Shown here piece by piece: positions 42,188-53,168 of a stretch of DNA of 64,000 bases. The stretch spans positions 51,566 to 115,565 of the forward strand of contig WLPU01000003.1 of NCBI GenBank assembly GCA_009698615.1, given 5' to 3'. The notes below the pieces were generated by a model, which saw only the letters and a list, made by a program, of their open reading frames with translations, had not been told where the DNA came from and did no database searches. Numbering within the stretch: position 1 is the stretch's first letter; every line of letters begins with the position of its first letter. Position numbers and translations under genes: made by a program. The stretch is from Actinomycetota bacterium. Lineage in GTDB: Bacteria; Actinomycetota; Actinomycetes; Nanopelagicales; Nanopelagicaceae.

Positions 42188-43252
42188 ATGAGCAAAATTA
42201 GACTGGGAATCATTGGCTGTGGCGATATGGAAGGTGCGCACCAAGAAACTTTTAGTGCACTTGCCGATCGCGTTGTTATCACTGGCACTGCTGATATCGA
42301 TATTTCCAGAGCGCAACATGCTGCTGCCAACTTAGGTGCCGAGCATGCTGTTCAAGACTATAGAGACCTTTTTCCTTACGTTGACGCAGTACTCGTTGTG
42401 ACCCCGCACAACCTGCACCACGAAATGGGAGTGACATCGCTTAAAGCTGGAAAGCATGTTCTAATGGAAAAGCCCATGGCTGTGTCAGAGGCAGAGTGTT
42501 TAGATCTGATCCGGACCGCAAAATCTTCTGGGAAGACTTTGATGACTGCCTACCCAATGCGCTTTCAACCATTGGTCGTAAAACTTAAAGAACTCATTGA
42601 TGCGAAGTATTTGGGCGAAATCTTTCATGTGGGCATTTACACAGAGCAGCACACCGAGCCACCACCAGGGCATTGGATTCGATCTGCTCAGCAACTCGGT
42701 GGAGGGCAGTTCTTTAGTCACGGATGCCATTACGTAGACTTGTTGCTCTGGTTTCTCGGTAATCCAATTAAGGGAGTCCATTTGGGCACTCGCCGTGGGA
42801 CCCCGTGGATGGAAAAAGAAGGCACCAGTGATGCGGTGATTGTTTTCGAATCTGGTGCGATGGGCCATCATTTCGGAACATGGGGCGCACGTGCTACTCG
42901 GCATGGTTATAGCATTCATGTTCAAGCAGAGCGCGGGATGCTTGAAGCAGACATCACCAACGGAATTATCTATGCCCACCATGGCTTCAAAGGTCCAACT
43001 CCTAGAGGCGGCCTTGCCGGCACTCTCTCGCCTGATGTCAAAGATGCAGAAATTGTGATGCAATCGCACTCTGCTTCAAAGTATCTACAAGGCGAACTTG
43101 CTCACTTCTTAGACTGTATCGAAACTGGAGCTACTCCATTAACCGATGCTGCAGGCAGCCTCCAAGGACTACGTGTTATTTGGCGGATGGAAGAAGCTGA
43201 AGCGCAGGATCGTTTTGCTGATTTGCGCGGTTTAGGTTTGTCGCAGGTTTAA
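42188..43252 (+). CDS. Gfo/Idh/MocA-family oxidoreductase
   Basis: 354 aa. Rossmann motif GIIGCGDMEGAH and the signature EKPMAV near residue 96, with HCH-type substrate domain (FFSHGCHYVDLLLW near residue 177). The frame extends upstream into the SDR gene; the ATG at 42188 is preferred. Likely a sugar or inositol dehydrogenase working with the neighbouring SDRs. Substrate unknown. Confidence 0.85.
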   Translation: MSKIRLGIIGCGDMEGAHQETFSALADRVVITGTADIDISRAQHAAANLGAEHAVQDYRDLFPYVDAVLVVTPHNLHHEMGVTSLKAGKHVLMEKPMAVSEAECLDLIRTAKSSGKTLMTAYPMRFQPLVVKLKELIDAKYLGEIFHVGIYTEQHTEPPPGHWIRSAQQLGGGQFFSHGCHYVDLLLWFLGNPIKGVHLGTRRGTPWMEKEGTSDAVIVFESGAMGHHFGTWGARATRHGYSIHVQAERGMLEADITNGIIYAHHGFKGPTPRGGLAGTLSPDVKDAEIVMQSHSASKYLQGELAHFLDCIETGATPLTDAAGSLQGLRVIWRMEEAEAQDRFADLRGLGLSQV

Positions 43253-43302
43253 TCTAAAAGTCCACGTAAGAGTTAGGCTAGAAGTTAATTGAAAGGATTG
43301 CA

Positions 43303-44073
43303 ATGACACAAGCAAGACTTGCCGGGCAAGTAGCGCTGATTACTGGTGGATCACGGGGCATCGGTGCTGCAGTTGCGCGACTTTACAGCGCCAACGGTGC
43401 AGCGGTTGCAATTGCTCACGAACCTGATGCAAAGATGAAAAAACTTGCAGACGCCGTTGCCGATGAAATTAATAGCAAGGGCGGAAAAGCGATTTCAATT
43501 TCTGGAAATCTTGCTGATCCACTTTGCCCGCAGACACTTGTCGATGAGACAAGGAAAGCATTTGGAAATATCTCAATTATCGTCGCCAATGCGGCAGCTT
43601 CTTCTCCTACTCAGTGGAATCAGATCTCGACTGAGGAGTGGGACTTAGTCCAAAATGTTAATGTGCGAGCAACATGGTTGTTAGCAAAGGCAGCATATGA
43701 GGATCTCAAGAAGACTCAAGGGTCCATCATTACCGTTACCTCAGTGATGGTCGAGACTGGCCAAGCAGGCAAACTCCACTACTCAACCTCGAAATCGGCA
43801 ATCATCGGCATGACTCGTGTCCTTGCGCGAGAACTCGGACCTGATGGAATCCGTGTCAACTCAGTAATGCCTGGCGCAATACAAACAGAACAGGAATTAG
43901 AAGAATCTCCAGATCAAGATCGCGTGGCAGAAAATATCTTGCCAAAGCAATCTCTCAAACGCCGTGGAGTTTCCATGGATCTTGCTGGCGCATTTCTCTT
44001 TCTTGCAAGTGCCGATTCTTCCTTCATCACGGGTCAAGTCATCAACGTCGATGGCGGATGGGTTATGTACTGA
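43303..44073 (+). CDS. Short-chain dehydrogenase/reductase (FabG-like SDR)
   Basis: 256 aa. NAD(P) motif TGGSRGIG, catalytic YSTSK, and the end TGQVINVDGGWVMY. The usual NNAG is replaced by ANAAAS. Ribosome site AAAGGA 6 nt upstream of the ATG. Downstream there is a weak inverted repeat (AATCAAG/CTTGATT, 44088-44116). Substrate unknown. Confidence 0.83.
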   Translation: MTQARLAGQVALITGGSRGIGAAVARLYSANGAAVAIAHEPDAKMKKLADAVADEINSKGGKAISISGNLADPLCPQTLVDETRKAFGNISIIVANAAASSPTQWNQISTEEWDLVQNVNVRATWLLAKAAYEDLKKTQGSIITVTSVMVETGQAGKLHYSTSKSAIIGMTRVLARELGPDGIRVNSVMPGAIQTEQELEESPDQDRVAENILPKQSLKRRGVSMDLAGAFLFLASADSSFITGQVINVDGGWVMY

Positions 44074-44146
44074 TTTCAACTGTCTGTAATCAAGAAAAAT
44101 GTGAGTCTGCTTGATTTAAATAGGATGCTTCTATCTAAGCATTACT

Positions 44147-45358
44147 ATGGATTCCGTGAAGTCAGAGTTTCAAGTTTCAATAACAGAAGCGGTTGGGATG
44201 ATTTCGGACCCTGACTCTTTAGTTCGAGTTGTTTTGTCTGGCCAACGTCGAGCTATGTCACCCCCATACGACCGTATTGATATTCGCCCGGTTTCGATCA
44301 AGGGGAAATTGCTTTTGCAGCTCATGGAAAATGATGGGCGCCAAACTACAACTCGTAATCTTGAGCCAGGGGCTCTTAATGTTGTCGAACTTCTCACAAG
44401 TGGGTTTGCAAATATCTTAGTTGAAACAACTACCGGGTCATTAACAGTAAAGATAACAAAGAAAGGTGAAGCTCTTGTTCACCGAGAAGAGGGTCAGCGC
44501 GAGCAAAATCTCGATCATGATCGAGTGAAGTCCAGATTACTCAGTCCCGATGATCCCTTCTTGCGCGAAGTGGGTATCGCAGATGATCAAGGTCGGATTA
44601 AGCCATCCAAGCAAGACAAATACAAACAAGTCGAAGAGTTCTTGCGCCTGCTTGCTCCCACTCTTACCGCGGCGATTGAAGCTGGACACATTGCACCGCC
44701 AACCGAGGAGAAACCACTTTCCATTGTTGATTTGGGATGTGGGCACGCCTATCTAACTTTTGCAGCGCACCAGTATCTAAGAAGCGTTGGGGTTAGCGTT
44801 CACGTTACTGGCATAGATGTCCGTGAGCCCTCGCGGATTCGAAACATTGAGATTGCAAAGAAGCTAGGGATTTCATCAACCATAGATTTTCTCGCTGAAG
44901 AAATCGCTCAGACATCGCTGACTCAAGCAGATGTGGCGATCGCCCTTCATGCATGCGATACGGCAACTGATGATGCAATTGCTTGGTCGGTTAACCACGA
45001 TGCAAAACTTTTGCTCATCGCACCTTGCTGTCACCATGATTTACAGAGGCAACTCAAGGATGCCCCTGAGCCGTGGTCGATCATTACAAAACATGGGCTC
45101 ATGAAAGAGCGGCTAGGAGATTTACTTACTGACGCCCTTCGTGCACAAATTTTGAAGATCGTTGGCTATCGCACAGAAACTATTGAATTTGTTGGGGGAG
45201 AGCACACTCCTCGCAATTTGATGATTCGTGCTGTGAAAACCGGAGCAAACCCTGATGCAGCAGATCTATCTCGGTATAAAGAATTGACTGCCATGTGGAA
45301 TGTTGTGCCTGCGCTGGCAAAGCGCCTATCGAGTCGGCTAGACCGCCTTCTAAAATAA
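44147..45358 (+). CDS. SAM-dependent methyltransferase (Methyltransf_32-like)
   Basis: 403 aa. The N-terminal 170 residues are of unknown fold. The SAM-binding motif I is IVDLGCGHAYLTF near residue 194, and the later segment IALHACDTATDDAI and APCCHHDLQ are typical of the group that includes GSTCD-like methyltransferases. The CCHH box is preserved. The target (RNA or protein) is not evident. It stands apart from its catabolic neighbours, 36 bp before argG. Confidence 0.78.
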   Translation: MDSVKSEFQVSITEAVGMISDPDSLVRVVLSGQRRAMSPPYDRIDIRPVSIKGKLLLQLMENDGRQTTTRNLEPGALNVVELLTSGFANILVETTTGSLTVKITKKGEALVHREEGQREQNLDHDRVKSRLLSPDDPFLREVGIADDQGRIKPSKQDKYKQVEEFLRLLAPTLTAAIEAGHIAPPTEEKPLSIVDLGCGHAYLTFAAHQYLRSVGVSVHVTGIDVREPSRIRNIEIAKKLGISSTIDFLAEEIAQTSLTQADVAIALHACDTATDDAIAWSVNHDAKLLLIAPCCHHDLQRQLKDAPEPWSIITKHGLMKERLGDLLTDALRAQILKIVGYRTETIEFVGGEHTPRNLMIRAVKTGANPDAADLSRYKELTAMWNVVPALAKRLSSRLDRLLK

Positions 45359-46810
<1,452 letters not shown>

Positions 46811-46814
46811 CTCC

Positions 46815-47762
46815 ATGACCTCCAGCCCTTTTGATGTCATCACAATTGGACGAGTCGGAGTAGATCTATACCCTTTGCAAGATGGCGTTGGATTAGAAAA
46901 CGTTTTAACTTTTGGAAAATTCCTTGGTGGGAGCGCAACGAATGTTGCGTGCGCTGTTGCAAAGCACGGATTGAAGTCTGCGGTAATTACTCGTACGGGT
47001 AATGACCCTTTTGGTAAGTACATTCACGAAGAACTCATTCGCCTTGGAGTCAGCGATATATTTGTTTCGGGAGTTGAAGGATTGAAAACTCCCATCGTTT
47101 TTTGCGAGATCTTCCCGCCAGATAATTTTCCGATCTATTTTTATCGTGAGCCAAAAGCTCCTGATCTTGAGATCTATCCCAACGAACTCGACCTGCAAGC
47201 GATATCTAGCGCTCGTATCTATTGGTCAACTGTTACCGGCTTATGCCAAGAGCCAAGTCGGGAGTCACACCATGTGGCTTGGAAAGCGCGCAATCGCAAA
47301 GAACATACGATTTTGGATTTAGATTATCGAGCAATGTTCTGGGAGTCATCCTCTCTTGCTAAAGCAGAGGTAGCAAAGGCTCTTGGAAATGTAACCATTG
47401 CAATTGGCAACAAAGAAGAGTGCGAGATTGCAGTGGGTGAAACTGATCCTCATCGCGCTGCAGATGCATTATTGGATCGAGGCGTTGAAATTGCAGTTGT
47501 GAAGATGGGACCAAACGGTGTGCTTGCAAAAACTCGAAACGAAACTGTCGAGGTCGCCCCGTATAAGATCAACGTTGTCAATGGATTGGGTGCTGGAGAT
47601 AGTTTTGGTGGGGCTTTTTGTTTCGCGCTACTACAAGGATGGGACCTAAAAAAGATTCTTCAATTTTCTAATATCGCAGGTGCTATTACTGCTGGCCGTC
47701 GTGAGTGTTCGACCGCTATGCCCACCACTGCCGAGGTTCTGGAAATTCTAAAGCTGGCCTAA
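46815..47762 (+). CDS. iolC: 5-dehydro-2-deoxygluconokinase (IolC), PfkB family
   Basis: Phosphorylates 5-dehydro-2-deoxygluconate in myo-inositol breakdown. 315 aa PfkB-type kinase: FDVITIGRVGVDLYPLQ at the start, GGSATNVACAVAK near residue 38 and the anion-hole/catalytic GLGAGDSFGGAF near residue 257. The frame is open upstream inside argG; ATG at 46815, 4 bp after the argG stop, is chosen. First gene of the iol block; a 127-bp gap separates it from iolA. Confidence 0.9.
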   Translation: MTSSPFDVITIGRVGVDLYPLQDGVGLENVLTFGKFLGGSATNVACAVAKHGLKSAVITRTGNDPFGKYIHEELIRLGVSDIFVSGVEGLKTPIVFCEIFPPDNFPIYFYREPKAPDLEIYPNELDLQAISSARIYWSTVTGLCQEPSRESHHVAWKARNRKEHTILDLDYRAMFWESSSLAKAEVAKALGNVTIAIGNKEECEIAVGETDPHRAADALLDRGVEIAVVKMGPNGVLAKTRNETVEVAPYKINVVNGLGAGDSFGGAFCFALLQGWDLKKILQFSNIAGAITAGRRECSTAMPTTAEVLEILKLA

Positions 47763-47889
47763 TATTTCTAATGTTGGCCTCATTGATCGCTGGCGGGCTA
47801 CCTATCGCGCTAGGCCTATCGACCAGTTTCGCTACCTGCTCAAGATGTAATAGATTTACAGACCTGAGTGGATATAGAAATGGTGCAAA

Positions 47890-49389
47890 ATGGCAAATTT
47901 ACCTGTTGTCCCGCATTGGATTAACGGCGCAAAATCCGTAAGTACATCTGGGCGTACCGCGCCTGTCTATGATCCAGCCCTTGGCGTTGAGAGCAAGCAC
48001 GTAGCACTGGCTAACGCTGCCGAGATCAATGCTGCAGTTGCATCAGCCAAAGCCGCATTTCCTGCTTGGCGCGATCTTCCACTCGGACGCCGCCAAGCAA
48101 TCATCTTTAATTTTCGCGAACTTCTTAATTCCCGTAAAGCCGAACTCGCTGCGATCATTACAGAAGAACATGGCAAAGTTTTATCTGATGCCCTTGGTGA
48201 GGTAACACGTGGACAAGAAGTTGTGGAATTTGCAGTTGGAATCCCTCACTTAATGAAGGGTGAGTATTCTGAGAATGTTTCCACTGGCGTCGATGTTTAT
48301 TCGACTCGTCAGCCGCTAGGTGTTGTTGGAATTATCAGTCCGTTTAACTTTCCTGCAATGGTTCCGATGTGGTTTTTCCCTATTGCTTTGGCAGCAGGCA
48401 ACACTGTTGTGTTGAAGCCCAGCGAGAAAGACCCATCGGCTGCAATTTGGATGGCGGGACTTCTCAAAGAAGCCGGTCTTCCTGATGGAGTTTTTAACGT
48501 CCTCAACGGGGACAAAGAATCAGTAGATGGCTTGTTATCTCACCCCGATGTCAAAGCAATTTCTTTTGTGGGCTCCACTCCAATTGCACAGTATGTCTAT
48601 GAAACTGGTACACGATCTGGCAAGCGCGTACAGGCACTGGGTGGAGCGAAAAACCACATGCTGGTATTGCCAGATGCTGACCTTGAATTAGTTGCCGACT
48701 CGGCAATCAATGCTGGATTTGGTTCTGCCGGTGAGCGTTGTATGGCAATTTCCGTTGTTGTAGCAGTTGAACCAGTTGCTGATGCGTTAATTGAAAAAAT
48801 TGTTACGCGAATGAAGGCACTCAAGGTCGGAGATGGACGTAGGTCCTGCGACATGGGGCCATTAGTGACGAAAGTGCACAGAGATAAAGTTGCTTCATAT
48901 ATTGACCTTGCGATTAAAGATGGCGCAACCGTGCTAGTCGATGGCCGTGAAACTAAGGTTGACGGCGATGCAAATGGATTCTGGCTCGGACCAACTCTGA
49001 TCGATAAGGTTCCAACAACTTCAAAGGTCTACACGGAAGAAATTTTTGGTCCAGTGCTTTCAATTGTGCGAGTGAAGAGTTATGACGCAGGTGTTGCACT
49101 CATCAATAGTGGTGCATTCGGAAACGGCACAGCCATATTCACCAATGATGGTGGGGCAGCTCGCCGCTTCCAGCGCGAAATTGAAGTAGGAATGATCGGT
49201 ATCAACGTTCCAATTCCAGTGCCTGTTGCTTACTTCTCATTCGGCGGATGGAAGAATTCTTTGATGGGCGATACAAAAGCTCATGGCGCAGAAGGCGTTC
49301 ACTTCTACACGCAAGGAAAAGCCATTACCAGTCGCTGGCTAGATCCAAGCCATGGTGGGATTAATCTCGGATTTCCGCAAAACGGATAA
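47890..49389 (+). CDS. iolA: Methylmalonate/malonate-semialdehyde dehydrogenase (CoA-acylating)
   Basis: Converts malonate semialdehyde to acetyl-CoA (and methylmalonate semialdehyde to propionyl-CoA). 499 aa, ALDH superfamily: YSTRQPLGVVGIISPFNFPAMVPMWFFP near residue 137, NAD-binding FVGSTPIAQYVY and catalytic Cys in GSAGERCMAISV near residue 284. The C-terminus FSFGGWKNSLMGDTKAHG is typical of MmsA/IolA. Position in the iol operon supports the IolA role. The ATG at 47890 is used. Confidence 0.92.
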   Translation: MANLPVVPHWINGAKSVSTSGRTAPVYDPALGVESKHVALANAAEINAAVASAKAAFPAWRDLPLGRRQAIIFNFRELLNSRKAELAAIITEEHGKVLSDALGEVTRGQEVVEFAVGIPHLMKGEYSENVSTGVDVYSTRQPLGVVGIISPFNFPAMVPMWFFPIALAAGNTVVLKPSEKDPSAAIWMAGLLKEAGLPDGVFNVLNGDKESVDGLLSHPDVKAISFVGSTPIAQYVYETGTRSGKRVQALGGAKNHMLVLPDADLELVADSAINAGFGSAGERCMAISVVVAVEPVADALIEKIVTRMKALKVGDGRRSCDMGPLVTKVHRDKVASYIDLAIKDGATVLVDGRETKVDGDANGFWLGPTLIDKVPTTSKVYTEEIFGPVLSIVRVKSYDAGVALINSGAFGNGTAIFTNDGGAARRFQREIEVGMIGINVPIPVPVAYFSFGGWKNSLMGDTKAHGAEGVHFYTQGKAITSRWLDPSHGGINLGFPQNG

Positions 49390-49394
49390 GTACT

Positions 49395-50312
49395 ATGGTT
49401 ATTGACGAATGGTTCTTCCCTCGCGAATCTCTTGCGAGCCCGGGTTGGGAATCAGTCGTCGATGCAACTATCGAGGGTTGGCAATACACAGGACTTCGGA
49501 TCGCCCACCTTGGCAAGGGTCAATCTGCCCAACTGAATGCACAAGCAATCGAGCGAATTATTGTTCCTCTTTCCGGGTCTTTTGATGTGACTTATCAATC
49601 ATCTGATGGAGTTGAAAAGAGCCAACATCTGCATGGACGCACGAGTGTTTTCGATGGCCCTACAGATTCCCTTTATTTACCAATCAATACAAGTGCAGTT
49701 GTTTCCGGAACAGGACGCGTGGCCGTTGCTGAAGCACCTGCTGATGAATCTTTTCCTATTGCCTATATCCCGCGAGAAAGTGTCGCCGTAGAGATGCGTG
49801 GAGCCGGGAGCGCCAGTCGCCAAGTGCATAATTTTGGAACTCCAGGAAATCTCAATGCAAGTCGAATTATCGTCTGTGAAGTCATCACTCCTGCCGGTAA
49901 TTGGTCGAGCTATCCACCTCACAAGCACGATGAATACAAAGCGGGATCAGAATCTGAATTAGAAGAGATTTATTACTTCCAAACCGATGTAGAGCGCGGC
50001 AACGAAACATCGACCGCGACAGATCCGATTGGATATATTCGAAACTACACATCCGCTGCAGGAGATATCGAAACCTTGGCAGAGGTGCGAACTGGCGATA
50101 TTGCGCTGGTTCCATTTGGTTGGCATGGTCCATGTGTTGCCGCTCCGGGGTATGACATGTATTACCTCAACGTGATGGCAGGGCCAGGTCCAGAGCGATC
50201 ATGGTTGATTACCGATGATCCGGCGCATGCGTGGGTTCGACAAAGTTGGACAACACAGAGCGTTGACTCCAGACTTCCCTATATGCATCCGAAGAAAGAG
50301 GTAAGTCCATGA
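49395..50312 (+). CDS. iolB: 5-deoxy-glucuronate isomerase
   Basis: Isomerises 5-deoxy-glucuronate to 5-dehydro-2-deoxygluconate, the IolC substrate. 305 aa bicupin: the metal motif WSSYPPHKHDEYKA and ELEEIYYFQ near residues 174-198 are diagnostic. Starts 5 bp after iolA and overlaps iolD by 4 bp (ATGA). Confidence 0.93.
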   Translation: MVIDEWFFPRESLASPGWESVVDATIEGWQYTGLRIAHLGKGQSAQLNAQAIERIIVPLSGSFDVTYQSSDGVEKSQHLHGRTSVFDGPTDSLYLPINTSAVVSGTGRVAVAEAPADESFPIAYIPRESVAVEMRGAGSASRQVHNFGTPGNLNASRIIVCEVITPAGNWSSYPPHKHDEYKAGSESELEEIYYFQTDVERGNETSTATDPIGYIRNYTSAAGDIETLAEVRTGDIALVPFGWHGPCVAAPGYDMYYLNVMAGPGPERSWLITDDPAHAWVRQSWTTQSVDSRLPYMHPKKEVSP

Positions 50313-52234
50313 GTTCGCGCCGCATGACCGTGAGCCAGGCCCTCGTTGAGTTCCTCTCGCATCAATGGAGCGTTGATGGGGATATCCGCCAGCGCACAAT
50401 TGTTGGCACATTTGGAATCTTCGGTCATGGAAACGTTGCGGGAATTGGACAAGCCCTCAAACAGTATTCCGTTGAACAACCATCTTTAATGCCGTATCAC
50501 CAAGCTCGAAACGAACAAGCGATGGTTCACGAGTCGGTTGCTTACTCCCGTGTGCAACGTCGGCGCGCAACATTTGCTTGCACGGCATCAGTGGGTCCTG
50601 GTGCCTCAAATATGTTAACTGGTGCTGCACTTGCTACCGTAAATCACCTACCAGTTCTCTTGTTGCCATCAGATACCTTTGCTACCCGTGTCTCTGATCC
50701 AGTATTACAACAACTTGAGATGCCGCATGATGCAACCCTTTCCGTGAATGACGCATTCAAACCTCTTTCACGTTTCTTTGATCGTGTAAATCGGCCTGAG
50801 CAACTCTTCTCCGCCGCACTCAGTGCAATGCGAGTCCTCACTGACCCAGTAGAAACTGGCGCGGTCACAATTTCGCTGCCCGAGGATGTGCAAGCAGAAG
50901 TCTTAGATGTTCCAGCAGAATTTCTGGCAGATCGTGAATGGGTATTCAGGCGTCCTCGTCCAGATCGGGGATCAATTCACGAAGCAATCCGAGCGCTTCG
51001 TTCTTCCAAACGCCCCATGATTATTGCCGGTGGGGGAGTCATTTATTCAGACGCACATGCCGCACTACGCAGTTTTGTTGAAAAGACAAAGATTCCTGTC
51101 GGTACCTCTCAAGCAGGCGTCGGCTCATTACATTGGGATCATCCGCAATCAGTAGGCGCAGTTGGAGCAACGGGTACTACAGCAGCAAATCGTTTAGCAA
51201 AGCAAGCTGATCTCATTATTGGTATCGGCACTCGATATAGCGATTTCACAACTGCAAGTCGCACCGCCTTTCAAAATCCTGCCGTGAAATTTATTAATAT
51301 CAATATCGCATCCTTTGATGCCTTCAAGCATGGCAGCGCAACACCGATAGTTGCAGATGCACGTGAATCCTTGTTGGAACTGATTGCAGAAATCGGCAAC
51401 TATCGAATCGATTCAGAATTTGAAAATGAAATCACAAAAGAGATCAAAGGATGGAATGAAGTTGTTGAGGCTGCTTTCTTACCATCAGGACGTGAGCTTC
51501 CAAGTCAGGCAGAGATTATTGGCGCGGTTCAAAAGGCATCTTCTGAGCGGGATGTAGTGGTTTGTGCTGCTGGCTCTCTCCCCGGTGATTTACATAAACT
51601 TTGGCGAGTACGTGACGACCTGGGTTATCACGTTGAATATGGATATTCATGTATGGGATATGAGATCGCTGGCGGAATTGGCGTGCGCCGAAGTGCACCG
51701 GATCGCGATGCCATTGTGATGGTTGGCGATGGTTCATATTTGATGATGCATACCGAAATTGTTACTGCGGTTGCTGAAGGAATCAAAGTTATCATCGTCC
51801 TAATTCAAAATCATGGGTATGCATCCATTGGAAAGCTCAGTGAAGATATTGGTTCGCAGCGCTACGGGACTAAATATCGCTTCAAGGATGCCAAGGCTAA
51901 TAGTTTTGAAACGGGCGATCCATTGCCAGTTGATTTGGCAGCTAATGCGGAGAGCTTAGGAATCGATGTTATTAGAATCCAGCCAACCAAGAATTCAATT
52001 GAGGATCTCAGCAAAGCAGTTACTAAGGCCAAAGCATCTAATCGCGCAACGCTCATTCATATCAATAGTGATCCGATGGCATTTGCGCCGGGGAATGAAA
52101 GCTGGTGGGATGTTCCTGTTGCTGAAGTTTCGATCCTTGAATCAACGAAGTCCGCACGAGCCAATTATGAAATTAAGAAAAGCATTCAAAAGCCATACCT
52201 CGGTGGCGGCGCAAGCGAAAGGAATAAGCAATGA
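50309..52234 (+). CDS. iolD: 3D-(3,5/4)-trihydroxycyclohexane-1,2-dione hydrolase (ThDP-dependent)
   Basis: Opens the inositol ring. 641 aa ThDP enzyme with three domains: N-terminal ThDP-binding part (HQARNEQAMVHE near residue 66), central domain and C-terminal PP domain with VGDGSYLMMHTEI, the ThDP/Mg motif, followed by NHGYASIGKLSEDIGSQRYG, typical of IolD. Overlaps iolB and iolE by 4 bp each. Confidence 0.95.
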   Translation: MSSRRMTVSQALVEFLSHQWSVDGDIRQRTIVGTFGIFGHGNVAGIGQALKQYSVEQPSLMPYHQARNEQAMVHESVAYSRVQRRRATFACTASVGPGASNMLTGAALATVNHLPVLLLPSDTFATRVSDPVLQQLEMPHDATLSVNDAFKPLSRFFDRVNRPEQLFSAALSAMRVLTDPVETGAVTISLPEDVQAEVLDVPAEFLADREWVFRRPRPDRGSIHEAIRALRSSKRPMIIAGGGVIYSDAHAALRSFVEKTKIPVGTSQAGVGSLHWDHPQSVGAVGATGTTAANRLAKQADLIIGIGTRYSDFTTASRTAFQNPAVKFININIASFDAFKHGSATPIVADARESLLELIAEIGNYRIDSEFENEITKEIKGWNEVVEAAFLPSGRELPSQAEIIGAVQKASSERDVVVCAAGSLPGDLHKLWRVRDDLGYHVEYGYSCMGYEIAGGIGVRRSAPDRDAIVMVGDGSYLMMHTEIVTAVAEGIKVIIVLIQNHGYASIGKLSEDIGSQRYGTKYRFKDAKANSFETGDPLPVDLAANAESLGIDVIRIQPTKNSIEDLSKAVTKAKASNRATLIHINSDPMAFAPGNESWWDVPVAEVSILESTKSARANYEIKKSIQKPYLGGGASERNKQ

Positions 52235-53142
52235 GCAATCCTGGAATCCGAATCGGAACCGCTCCAGATTCTTGGGGGGTGTGGTTTCCAGATGATCCGA
52301 AGCAAATTCCTTGGAATCGATTCTTGGATGAAGTCGTTGCCGCGGGTTACCACTGGATCGAACTTGGCCCCTTCGGATACTTACCAACCGATTCCAATCA
52401 ACTTCAAGACGAACTAGCAAAGCGCGATCTTCAATTATCTGCCGGCACTGTTTTCACTGGATTACATAAAGGCGATGATCAGTGGAAGCGCGCATGGGAT
52501 CAGGCTCTCAATGTTGCCGGGCTAGTATCCAAACTTGGAGCAGAGCATTTAGTTGTCATCCCAGATTTATGGCGTTCAGATTCCACCGCAGAAGTACTTG
52601 AGTCGCGCACTCTTGATTATTCGCAATGGAAAAAACTGGCTGCTGGACACGACAAACTAGGCAAAGCCCTGCTTGAGGAGTTTGGGATCAAACAGCAATT
52701 CCATTCACATGCCGATAGTCATATTGGCACCCACCAAGAGGTCGAGCGATTCTTGAATGAGACTGATAAGAAATATACAAATCTCTGCCTCGATACCGGT
52801 CATCTTGCCTATTACCTAGGCGATAGCGTGAAAATGATTAACGCCTATCCAGAACGAATTGGATACCTACACCTCAAGCAAGTTCATCAAACAATCTTGG
52901 CCGATACGTTAAAAAATGATCTTCCATTTGGTGTGGCAGTTGCTCGTGGAGTAATGACTGAACCACCCGGTGGAGTCCCAGAATTTGCACCGATCATTGA
53001 AGCAACAGCCAAACTTGACTCAGAGATATTCGCAATCGTCGAGCAAGATATGTATGGCTGCGATATCGATTTTCCATTTCCTATCGCAAAGCGCACGCGC
53101 GAACACATTTTTAGCTGTACCAAGATGGCCAGAATCCGTTAA
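52231..53142 (+). CDS. iolE: 2-keto-myo-inositol dehydratase (inosose dehydratase)
   Basis: Dehydrates scyllo-inosose, the product of IolG, to the IolD substrate. 303 aa TIM barrel of the xylose-isomerase-like family: GTAPDSWGVWFPDDPKQIPW at the start is characteristic of IolE, and the metal site residues lie in HSHADSHIGT, DTGHLAYY and LHLKQVH. ATG overlaps iolD stop. Followed after 26 bp by iolG. Confidence 0.94.
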   Translation: MSNPGIRIGTAPDSWGVWFPDDPKQIPWNRFLDEVVAAGYHWIELGPFGYLPTDSNQLQDELAKRDLQLSAGTVFTGLHKGDDQWKRAWDQALNVAGLVSKLGAEHLVVIPDLWRSDSTAEVLESRTLDYSQWKKLAAGHDKLGKALLEEFGIKQQFHSHADSHIGTHQEVERFLNETDKKYTNLCLDTGHLAYYLGDSVKMINAYPERIGYLHLKQVHQTILADTLKNDLPFGVAVARGVMTEPPGGVPEFAPIIEATAKLDSEIFAIVEQDMYGCDIDFPFPIAKRTREHIFSCTKMARIR

Positions 53143-53168
53143 CCCCCTATTACAAAAAGGAATATGTG

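Noticed and set aside
47705..47941. 78-aa frame bridging iolC and iolA
   Set aside because: It overlaps the ends of two well-supported iol genes in another frame and has no family features.
49373..49387. IclR-like motif TTCCGCAAAACGGAT at the end of iolA
   Set aside because: It lies in the coding end of iolA inside a coupled operon, and its arms are shorter than in the intergenic sites; chance is likely.
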